This document shows positions 1 to 8,900 of a DNA stretch of 10,091 nt, one piece after another. The notes beneath the pieces are model-generated. The model saw only the letters and a program-made list of their open reading frames with translations, ran no database searches and was not told the origin of the DNA. Source of the DNA: Auxenochlorella pyrenoidosa (lineage: Eukaryota > Chlorophyta > Trebouxiophyceae > Chlorellales > Chlorellaceae); NCBI GenBank assembly GCA_001430745.1, contig KQ482062.1:292656-302746 (forward strand), read 5' to 3'. The translations under genes were made by a program, and so were the position numbers. Numbering within the stretch: position 1 is the stretch's first letter; the number at the start of each line of letters is the position of its first letter.

Positions 1-923
1 CCCCCACCACCACCACCACCCACACCTTGATGAAGGGCGAGAAGGCGGCGGCGGCCACGAGGAAGCGCAGGAAGGCGAAGCCGAGCGGGTCAAAGGCGGA
101 GCCCACATCCTTGACCACGACCTGGGGGTGGTGGGGGGGTGGGGAGGGGGCGGCCAAGAGTTGCAGTTGCAGCAGGGTGCCGGACAAGAGGGCGGGGATC
201 GGGGTCACCCGACAGCAGAGCAGGCCAGCAGGCCACCACATGTACGGGGCAGCAAGGGCAAGGCAGGCTGGGTCGTGCGCAGGCCTTGCGGCATCTGCCA
301 CAGCGAGGCCTTCACCCATTCACACACAAACACAGCGAGGCCTGCCCACACAAATCGTGCTGGCATTTGAATGCAGGGCTCACCCAGTTGGTTGCCACCA
401 GCAGCACCAGCAGGTTGAGCATCAAGATGCCCCGGGTGCGCGGGCTCAGCGGCACCAGGTCCAGCAGGCGGCCCAGGAAGCCGGACGAGGCGGGGGAGGT
501 GGCCTCCTCCTCGGGTGCTGCGCCAGCGTCGGCGGCTCCGTCGGCGGCGGGAACCGGGGCGCCCGCCCGCCGCTCCACGTGCTGTGCACACGCCAGCTTG
601 CCACACACCTCCTCCGGCTCCTTCTGGTCGCGATGCTTGTGGCGGCGCTTCTGCTGCTGCTGCTGCTGCTCCTCGCAGGGGGCGCCGCCCTTGGCTGCCG
701 CCAGGGGATCAGCTGATGCTCCCGGCTGCTCTGCCGGGGCGAGGTAGAGGCGCTCCAGAGAGTCCACCTCCGCGTCAGCAGACTGCTGCACGGCGTCCAT
801 GCTCCCGCCGTGCCGCGCCTGAGCCACAATGCTCCCGCCACGCCGCTGGCTGCGGCCTGAGACGCGGGCCGGCAGGCGAGCGGGGAGCCTCAGAGCACCT
901 GCAGGTGCCCTGATCGCAATCAT
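1..923 (-). CDS. Plastid-targeted EamA/DMT-type membrane transporter, 5' part (partial)
   Basis: The first exon is 923-384 (180 codons) and the second is 121-26 (32 codons). They are joined by a phase-0 GT-AG intron (383-122), and another donor (GTGTG) follows at 25. The gene continues past the left edge. The start at 923 is chosen because an Arg/Ala/Ser-rich stretch follows at once (MIAIRAPAGALRLPARLP, with VAQA near residue 34 as a possible processing site), as in a chloroplast transit peptide. A low-complexity charged region with a Gln run comes next, then the first hydrophobic helix (RGILMLNLLVLLVATNWV), which runs across the splice into VVVKDVGSAFDPLGFAF and a second helix (LRFLVAAAAFSPF). 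The NWVVVK...FDP...F..LRF pattern is typical of EamA-domain proteins of the drug/metabolite transporter superfamily in plastids and cyanobacteria. The likely site is the plastid envelope. The substrate cannot be told from this part. An in-frame Met at 1118 is less likely, as it would put a non-transit-like leader in front. Confidence 0.85.
651..668 (-). repeat. Short CAG run coding for polyglutamine
   Basis: Six CTG units on the plus strand read as six CAG (Gln) codons in the transporter's first exon, between a Glu pair and a Lys/Arg/His-rich stretch. It lies in the low-complexity segment between the transit peptide and the first membrane helix, so length variation here would probably be tolerated. 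Confidence 0.8.
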
Positions 924-1446
924 AGCTGCCTTACAAGCGGGGTGGGCCGAGCTTCCGCTTTCACGTTTTGCAGGTGGGCCCACGATACGAGGAGGATACG
1001 GGCACGCAACTAAGCACACAGAGAAGGTAGGGAACGAGGGTGCACGACTGTGAGGCGTGGTTTGCAGCGGCGGCGCGATGTCAGATGGGTTCCCGCCATG
1101 GCACAGCAGGGGGCCCATGCTACCTATAGGGTTTGCAGCTTGCCGCGCTTGACGCGCTATCTCAGTCTATTCGAGGCATCGACGCCCGGGGCCTCGCACT
1201 CCAGACGCAAAGCCCAAATCCCGCCCAGCCAATCGCACCTTTCAACCTCCGTCTTGTCCTTGAGGAGGTGCGCATGGTGATCGGCGCATTACAAATGCCA
1301 CGGCAGCCGGTGAACGCAACATACACACAGCCGCCGCCGCCGCTGCCGCCGCCGCCGCCGCCACTTGCCGCCTGGCCGCTGCCGGTCCACCCTGCTTGCG
1401 CCCGCTGCCCTGCAGGCTTGTCCCGGCCTCATAGCCTATCACTGCA
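924..1446. promoter_or_regulatory. Divergent intergenic spacer, candidate bidirectional promoter
   Basis: These 523 bases separate the start codons of the transporter (minus) and the FMN-binding protein (plus), so they must hold both 5' leaders and probably both promoters. A CCAAT sequence lies at 1229-1233. A CCG/CTG repeat at 1331-1362 probably falls in the plus-strand leader. The context before the plus start (cactgcaATGGCC) matches the usual green algal start context, with A/C before ATG and GC after it. I see no convincing TATA box and no further coding exon. Confidence 0.55.
1331..1362 (+). repeat. (CCG)n trinucleotide repeat with one CTG interruption
   Basis: About ten CCG units in a row, broken once by CTG, 85 bases before the start codon of the plus-strand gene. 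It probably lies in that gene's 5' leader, where it could form GC-rich structure in the RNA. Confidence 0.75.
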
Positions 1447-2720
1447 ATGGCCGCCCCCGCGGCAGCGACGCCGCTGCGCACAGTGGCGCCCTGGCGCGAG
1501 GTGCTCAAGCGCGCCCTCAACGCCAACCGCGGCGTGCGCCACAGCCGGTACGTGCAGATCGCCACGGTGCGGCCCGACGGCCGGCCCGCCAACCGCACCG
1601 TCGTGTACCGCGGCTTCTTTGGGGAGGACTCGGATGTGCTCACCTTTGTGACCGACTCGAGGTGGGGGACCAAGGCGGCCCACAGCATGGACAGCATGGT
1701 GGGCAAGGGGAGCGCCAGCGTGGCCACCATGTGCGCAGCGCGGCCGCCCAGCAGCGCGGCACCTGCGCCCACTGGAGCCGCAGGCGATGGCGGAGGAGGG
1801 TGTGCGCTGCCACTGCGGCAAGGGCCAGGGAGATGGTGCGGCTCCGGCCTCGCATGCTGCTCAAACCTCATCCGCCCCCGCACCCCCCACCCCCCGCCCG
1901 CAGGAGCCGCAAGATTGAGGAGATTGCGCACTGCCCCTGGGCCGAGGTGGCGTGGTACCTGCCGCAGACGCGGGAGCAGTTCCGCTTCCTGGGCAAGCTC
2001 ACCGTGGTGGATGCTGCCACAGAGGACGCGGCCCTGCAAAAGGTGGGCGGGCCGACACGCTGCCAGCCTGTCCGACACGCTGTCAGCCTTGGCGCTCCTT
2101 CCCCAGGCGCAGGCGGCCCGCCTTGCGGGGGCCATCGTGCCTGGCTGCACGCGCACCTTGTCCTTTGGATCATTGTCCCCTGGCCTGCAACTCACCTCGC
2201 TGTGCCGAGCCGTCACCCTCTTCATGCCCTGCCGCCGCCCTCCCCTGCTCCAGGGGCGGCTGGTCGCCTGGAAGAACATGTCAGACCCGGGGCGGCAGCA
2301 GTTCCTGTGGCCGCACCCCGGGGAGCCGCGCGGCGACGACAACAGCGTGTTCAAGCCTGGTGGGTGGCCAGGCCGGCCTGGTTGAGCGGCGCAGCGAGGT
2401 CCAGCCCCTCCACGAGCTCCCTGCATGACTGGTGGCGGCCAGGCCCGGCTCGAACTGCGCCGGGCGCAGACTCGCAACCTCTGGCGCCTCTGCCCCTGCC
2501 ATCTCAACTCCGGCCCCCGCACCACCACACACACACCTCTTCCCCTGCTGCAGAGCCGCCGACGGGGGAGGACCCAGTGGTGGACACCTTCTGCCTGGTG
2601 TGCCTCACTGTGGAGGAGGTGGACCATCTCTCGCTGGCCAAGAATGTGCGGCACCGCTACGTGCGCGGCGGCGGCGAGGCGGCGGGGGAGGCATGGCAGA
2701 TGCAGAACGTCAACCCCTGA
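1447..2720 (+). CDS. Pyridoxamine-phosphate-oxidase-like FMN-binding protein (Alr4036 type)
   Basis: There are four exons: 1447-1661, 1904-2042, 2254-2359 and 2554-2720. The introns are all GT-AG (donors AG/GTGGGG, AAG/GTGGGC, G/GTGGGT; acceptors CAG). Phases match at every junction and the sum is 627 bases, 208 residues plus TGA. Exon 1 ends and exon 2 starts within the TDSRSRKIEEI motif. Residues seen in this split-barrel flavin-binding family include RYVQIATVRPDGRPANRTVVYRG near residues 34-56, TDSRSRK near 69-75, WAEVAWYLPQTREQFR near 82-97, and a C-terminal tail with Trp and a final NP. The length fits the family (about 190-210). Related proteins are annotated as pyridoxamine 5'-phosphate oxidase-like, but the classical C-terminal substrate motif of PNPO is not evident, so vitamin B6 oxidase activity is not shown; an FMN-dependent redox role is the safer reading. 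No plastid transit peptide or membrane helix is obvious, so a cytosolic location is likely. Confidence 0.88.
2052..2090 (+). repeat. Two-copy 20-base tandem repeat inside an intron
   Basis: Copies at 2052-2071 and 2072-2091 share CCGACACGCTG followed by C/T and CAGCCT. They lie in the second intron (2043-2253) of the FMN-binding protein gene. This looks like a small local duplication with no coding role. Confidence 0.7.
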
Positions 2721-2935
2721 GGCAGGCCAGGGCTTTCTTGGGGAGGCCGGCACTATGTGCGCCCCTCGCCCACGCCCCCGGCACGTTTCGTACTTGCTGC
2801 GCGTCACCTGCATGTGTGTACCACCCCCATGAATACTTCCTTGATGCTGCTCCATAATTCACATTTCATTGATGGATTTGATGGCATTCCAATGCAAAAT
2901 TTGCAGTGGCAATAATTCCCACACTGACACAAGGC
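2721..2935. terminator. Convergent 3' spacer with shared AT-rich poly(A) region
   Basis: These 215 bases lie between the stop codons of the plus-strand FMN-binding gene (2718-2720) and the minus-strand receptor kinase (2938-2936). Positions about 2830-2925 are clearly AT-rich against an otherwise very GC-rich window, which suggests 3' end formation signals for both transcripts. I see no exact TGTAA signal of the Chlamydomonas type in a good position on either strand. Confidence 0.5.
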
Positions 2936-5900
2936 TCAGGGGCTGGTGGGGGTGGGCGGCATGCAGCGGCTGCCGGGGGCGCTGGTGGGCGCGGACGACG
3001 CGCCGCTGCCCTGCCCCTCCAGCATTGCCCTCAGCCTGGGCACCACCTCTGCAAACCCGGGCCGGCCGGCGGGCGCCTCTGCCCAGCAGTCCCTGCATGC
3101 ATGCATCCCGCGGCGGGCGCGGCGTCAGTGGCTGCTCAAAACCTGGCTCTGCATTCGGACGCGCACCAGGCACCCCTGCATGCACCACAAACCAGCGGCA
3201 CGCCGTTCACTTCCCGCAGCCTGCTGCGCAAAGCAGGCTAGAGCACAAGTGCCTGGCTGACCGACCGTATGAGCTGGGTGTAGTCGGCATAGCTGGCCGC
3301 CAGGGCGTCTCTGTCGGGGCCGGGCAGCTCCTCCGGGGGAGGGATGTCGGGCCGCTCGCCCTGGGCAAGCAGATAGTACACCTGGGGTGGGGGTGGGAGT
3401 GGGGGATGTGTGTGGCGGGGGCGTGTGAGTGTGTGTGAGAGAGAGTGTGTGCGTGTGCGTGTGCGTGTGCGTGTGCGTGTGCGTGTGCGTGTGCGTGTGC
3501 GTGTGCATTCTTTCAACCTTTTGCCAGGTGTGCACGTCAGTAGGTTACTGGGCGGCAGGCGGGAGTGCGGGGGTGCCGGGCTCCACACAGCGCGGCCAAC
3601 GACCATTTAGACTTGGTGGGCAGCGGGCATGCATGCCGTGCTTGCACACTCAGGGCGGAGGGCCATGGTGCTGTGCACAGTCGGGTGGTGGAGGCATGTC
3701 CCTGGCCCCTGCCCCAAGCTAGCACAGGTCCAGGGCCGCCTTGCCTGAAAGTGCTCCACGCCGTTGCCGGCGCCCCAGGGCAGCTCCCAAGTGAGCAGCT
3801 GCATCGCAGCAAGTCAGGGGGGCCGGGGGAGGGCGGCAATTGGGCCAGGTCAATGCGGGCACTGAGGTGGCGGTGCACCTTGCTTGCTTCCAGCCGGCAG
3901 CTCCTGGCCCACTTGCCTCGAGCAACACGAGCCCAAAGGAGTACACGTCTGATGCGGCGGTGGGACGCTGCCCCGCCATCACTTCCGGGGCCTGCATACA
4001 GGGGAGCGGGCACGGCACAGCTGGTACCCAAGAGCCGTGCGCTTGCTATGCACAGACCCTACAACACCCCGGCCAGGGGAAGCCAGGCAGCCAGCATGGA
4101 GAGTCCGCGCAGCATCGCGTGCTGCGTTCTCGCTGCATGCTTGCTGCAGCGCACCAGCCAGATGGGGTTGTTAGCGATGCTGCTCTGCGCTGTGGAGTGG
4201 ACGTCATGGTGCAGGATCTTGCTGCAGGGAGGGGCGCGGGGTGGGGTGGGGTTGGCGAGCAGGTTTGCGCCCGCTCCCAGGTGATGGTTGGTGACTGCAC
4301 CAGAGGCCTGTGTATGCGCTGGTCACCGCAGATGGCACGCAATCGAGCAATGGTGACTGCTCAGCGATGCAGACCATGCCCGGCTCTCACCTAAGGTTCA
4401 GGTCGGCCACTTTCACACGCATGTGCTCGTCAACCAACTGCACAGGAAAGGGCAGCAGCCAGCCGGGGTCAGGAGGGGAGGCACCTGCGGGCCGGGCTGG
4501 GCGCTTGAGGGCCAAACGCAGCGGGGCGGCGCCAGGCGCGCATGCACGCAAGCAGCGAGCCCCAGGCTTGCCAGGTTAGGCGACTTGACATCGCGGTGGA
4601 GTATGGGTGGCGAGTGGCGGTGCAGGTAGAGCAGGCCTCGCGCCGCGTCCAGCGCCATGCGTAGCCGCAGCCGCCACATCAGCTGTGCCGCCTTGGCCTC
4701 GTCGGCCGCCGCAGCTTGCAGCACGTCTGCATGGAGCAGAGAGCGTCACTGAATGGGGCCAAAGCGGCTGCAAAGCCATGTCCTTTTGCAGGCAGCGCTG
4801 CGCTGCCCCAAGGACGCATGCATCGTACAGCAGCTCCATGTCGCGCCAACAGGCCCTCACCAAACAAGGAGCCGTGAGAGCAGTACTCTGCAGGGCGGGC
4901 AGACACGCAGAGAGCGGCACGGTGTCAGCATGCATGCACTCGCTGTATGCTGCGCACACCGCACTTGTGCTTCCTGCCCTGCTCGCCAGTCCAGCTGGCC
5001 TAAGCAGTGCCTCTGCCCTTTGCCCCTCACCTGTGACTATGCACGGTGGAACAGGACACAGGCCCTGCGGAGTGGCCAGGCAGTGGGCAGAGGTAGGGCG
5101 GGGGAAGGGCCCAGTGAGCTTGAGTGGAGCAAGCACCAGCGCGTCGCCTGAGTCCTCAATTCTGTAAATGTGCTTGTACCCTTGAGGCCCCCCACCGCCA
5201 CCCCGCCCCCCAACCCCTACCCCCCCGCCTTGCCATGAAGCTGACGATGTTCTGGTGCCGCAGCTTCAGCAGCAGCGCGGCCTCTTTTTGCAGCTCCCGC
5301 AGCACGTCGGGGGGCAGCACAAAGGCCTCGTCACGGCACTCGTCTGCAGGGGGGGGGGGAGGGGGGGGGAGGAGCAGGCCTGCATGACTACTTCTTAGCT
5401 GGACCTAGGGCGCGGTAGGTCAGGCAGCCCGGGCTGCTGCAAGCCTGAGGCTGGCATCCACCTGCGCATTGCGAGGCGCACAGGCAGGCACGCGCAGCGC
5501 TGCAGGGGCGTCAGGCAGCCGGGCAACCTTGGCGGCCGCGCTGCACCCTGCCACCTGCCTGCATTCATGAGCAGCTTTGCAGCCACTGGGGACTCGTGAA
5601 GGTAGGCCAGGTACACCTGCAGGGCAGCAAGACACCACAGAGTGGGCACGGCGAGCATATGGCAAGCGGCAGGTGGCCGGCAGCACACTAGTGCTGGGGT
5701 CGGTGCCTCCTGCCTGCCAGCTGGCGCCTGCCTGCCAGCAGGGGTAGCAGCCATCACGCCACCCGCCCAGAGCCTGCTGGCACCACTCGCCCTTGCATAG
5801 CTGCCCTTGCCGATGAGCCGCTCCAGCCGTAAGTCCGCCCACTGCACCTGCACAGCAGGCGCCGCAGGGGGGCAGGCACCACAGGGCACGCTAACCGCAC

Positions 5901-8900
5901 AGCAAATGACCGCCAAGCACGCTGGCACGGGTGAGCGCCGCATGCCCTTGCAGCAGCGGCAGCAGCGTGATCCAGGAGCAAGGGCGTGGTGGATCCAGTG
6001 GCGCCGCTCCTTGTGATGTGGGGGCGCACACGCAGGGTGGCGCGCCCCTGAGCGCCCACCTCCCACTGCTGCACATCCACCGACAGCCCGGAGCCAGCCA
6101 CATGGCTGCAGCTGGAGCCAGAGGTGAGGGGTGCACCGCGGCTCCCCGCCGTAGTGATGCTCCCGCCGCTGCTGCCCGCCTCTGCGGCCGCAGCCGAGGG
6201 TGTGGAGGCCAGCCGGTGCAGGGCGGCCATCCGCGAGGAGATGTAGAGCAGTACGGGGTCGCTGGCCACAGAGGCAGCGGTACCGGTGCTGACGGCGCCG
6301 CTGGGCACGCTGTCGCCAAGCGGCGTGCCTTCCCCGGGTACGTGCTGGTGGGCGGGCCTGCCACCAAGCCCAGCATCGCCCAAGCCACCACCACCAGCGC
6401 CCTTGGCCAGGGCCCAGGCGCTCTCCATGGAGCGGGGGCGGGGCGGGCGGCGCGGGCGCCGCAGCCAGCCCTTGCGCATGGCCAGGAAGCCGAGCGCTGC
6501 CGCCAGCAGCACTGCATGCAGGCCAGCGTGCATGAGAGGGGCTGGTGCAAAGGCCGGTGCTTGCCCCAGGCAGTGCGCACAGTGCTTGCGCGTGGCCGTG
6601 TGATTGCCCCCGTGTGCGCAGCTGCGGCTGGCACACGCCTAGCAAGCAAGAGCTCTCACCTAAGCCGCCAACGACGCCACCAACAATGGCCCCTACATTT
6701 GTAGACGAGCTGCTGCTCGTGTCTGCACAGGGTGCCAGGTGGGGGGTGCGCCGGGCTGGCTATCAGGCAGGGTATATCTGAGCGGCAGTGAGGGCATGGC
6801 ACCGAGAACGCAGCAGTTGAGCAAGGTGCATCCGACCGTGCTGTCTATGCAGCCAATCACCTGGCGATGGGGGGGAGGGAGCCGGCGAAGGGGAGGAGGG
6901 TGTCGGCGGCACTGTTGGTGGTGGGCAGTCGGCTAGGCAGGTGTTGGTCGGGTCGGCGGCCCCACACACCTTGCCACGGTCAGCAGGCGCAGCCTGCAGC
7001 AGGCCAGCCAGCGATTCAGCGTCTGTTGCCCGTCAGGCCTCCCAGTATGCACACGTGCAGCCAGGCAGCACTGGTAGCTCATGCCTGCCGCCAGCTTCAG
7101 CTGCAGGCGGGCAGGTGCCAGAGAGAGCAGACAGCGCGCTGCCTTGCCTGCATTGGGAAGCCCTTTGGTGGGTCACCGCAGATGGCGTTGCCCGATACAT
7201 TGCTGCAGCAGCGAGCAAGGGGTATTGTGGAGGAGCGCACCGGGCTGGGCGATGCAGCAGGGCGAGCAGCTGAGGTTCTCGATGCGTCGCGCCCGGCCGC
7301 CAGCGCATTACTCCCCCCTCTCGCCCCTGCAGCCTCACATCCAGACCAGGCTCTGCAGGGCCGGCGGCCCCCAGCTGGCAGGGAAGGGGCCGGTCAGGAG
7401 ATTCATCCCAGAGGAGGAGCTTGAGAGATCGCTGCAGGGTGGGGTGGGGTGGGGGTGGGGGGGGTAGCAATTGGGAGGGTGGGAGGAAGATACTTTTGGC
7501 TGGGTATGGGGATTGGAGCTCAGCGCATGGCATGCAGGTGCCGGTCGTGGCCACACCAGGCACGAGCACAGCCGGCGCCAACGGCGGGGCTTGGCAGTGC
7601 TGCAGACTTGGCGGCGGGCAGCCTCACAGGCCGACCAAGGTGCGGAATAGGGTGCGGTTGGCGCCCCACTCAGGTGGCAGGGTGCCGGTGAGCTGGTTGT
7701 CGGCCAATACGCTGCAGAGCAGGGGTGGGTGGGTGGGTGGGGGCGGGGGGGCGCGGGGCGCAAGGGATGGGCGTGCCTCTCATGCCAGTGGTGACCTTCC
7801 TGGCACCGAACAAAGCAGCGCTGAGCTGGCAAGCTAGCCAGCTGGCTGGGTGCGCAGGCAAGCCGGCCAGCTGCCGAGCAGAAGCCGCCCCTCCGCACAG
7901 CGTCTGTGTTGGGTACGGATCGTTGCTCCCCCATGTTGGCGGCAGGGTGCCTGTCAGGCCGTTTGCACTCCAGTCTCTGTGCCGGGCCAGGGGCAGAACG
8001 GGCATCTTATCGCTGCCTCGACAAGAGGCAGTGCCAGGCTGAGGGAGCGAACCAGGCAGACACTTGTGCACAGCAAGGGGTTGCAGCATGCGCCATGTGG
8101 CCACTCACATGTAGGAGATGGAGGGCAGGCTCGCCGGCAGGGTGCCTGCTAGCGAGACGAGAGCAGGAGCGAGGGACGCGCGGGCACTGCTGACCGCTCA
8201 GTGTGGCAGGCCTGCCAGGCTGGGCGTGGCTTCCACATGCATGCCAGCCCACAAGGCAGCGCCGTGACCCGCCTCATGCAGGCGCATTGGTGGTTCAGCC
8301 GCTGGGGCGCGACGCAGCTGCGCAACGGTCATGTGCCAGGACTCCCACCCACCGTTCAGCCTGTTGGAGGGCATCACAAGGTAGCTGAGGCGTGGGAATG
8401 CGCTGGCTGCACCCCACGAGGCCGGGATGGACCGCCAGTCGCCTGCAGAGGGTCACCGAAGGTGAGGGGGTGCGTGGATATGTGTGTGGGCAGGGGAGGG
8501 GATGGGGAGGCTGGGCTGGCACCCAGGTGTGGCGCTCATGGGTGCACACATCTTCTCTGGCTCTCCGAGCACCTCCCATGCAAGCTGTGCATCAGCACCC
8601 TGCTGGCGACCTGCTGGGCAGGCACAGTCTGCAGCCTCCCTGCTCCCTGGCCCTGCCCACCGTAGAATGCCTGCTGTAGGTAGAGCTCGGTCAGGGATGG
8701 GAATGCCTGCGGGTCTGCCCAGGAGTCTGGCAGCGTGCCGCTAAACCGGTTGGGCCCGAGCACCCTGCGGCTTGTGGGCATGCGGTGCAGCCCACTGGTT
8801 GCATGCACCGCCTCTTATGGGAGCGGCTGTGCCATGATGTCACCATAGAACGCGCAACAGCCTTGTTCAAGACGTGCGGCAAGGCAGTGCACCGACGGCG

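Larger units (their letters stand above)
2936..5847 (-). other. Kinase domain coding segment (RAF/TKL-like)
   Basis: Twelve exons. Motifs in order, numbered from the first complete codon at 9824: RLIGKGSY (glycine loop, about 520-527); VAAKLL with the ATP-binding Lys about 541; ELQKEAALLLKL with the helix-C Glu; HQNIVSFM/GLCPVPPCIVTEYCSHGSLF across three exons; HRDVKSPN with catalytic Asp about 649; VKVADLNLS with Asp about 667; NNPIWL/APEVM; SDVYSFGLVLLE/LLTWELPWG; and IR/DCWAEAPAGRPGF. These are TKL/RAF-like signatures (HRDxKSPN, SFGxxLxE, CWxxxPxxRP). Catalytic Lys, HRD Asp, Asn and metal-binding Asp are all present, so activity is plausible. The DFG motif is DLN, and the third Gly of the glycine loop is not found in the joined reading. 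Confidence 0.88.

Noticed and set aside
921..1118. Upstream Met at 1118 as the start of the transporter
   Set aside because: The added 65 residues do not resemble a transit peptide, while the Met at 923 is followed directly by one.
2043..2253. An extra coding exon (AQAARLAGAIVPG) between the second and third exons of the FMN-binding gene
   Set aside because: Joining 2042 to 2254 directly keeps phase and the family pattern; the extra stretch has no counterpart in the family and overlaps a tandem repeat.
1242..2855. A 537-codon open frame on the minus strand
   Set aside because: It lies opposite all four exons of the FMN-binding protein gene. Its translation is low-complexity, Arg/Ala/Pro-rich and unlike any family; high GC keeps the antisense frame open.
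3410..3722. Open frames of Cys-Val, Arg-Val or Thr-His dipeptide repeats
   Set aside because: They are translations of the GT-rich microsatellite in an intron.
5931..6704. A 257-codon plus-strand open frame
   Set aside because: It is antisense to the 452-base juxtamembrane exon and the membrane-helix exons of the receptor kinase, where phases and motifs clearly support the minus strand.
4321..7186. A 16-base identity between 4321-4336 (intron) and 7171-7186 (LRR cap exon)
   Set aside because: It is short and does not extend on either side. It could be a relic of duplication, but chance cannot be excluded.
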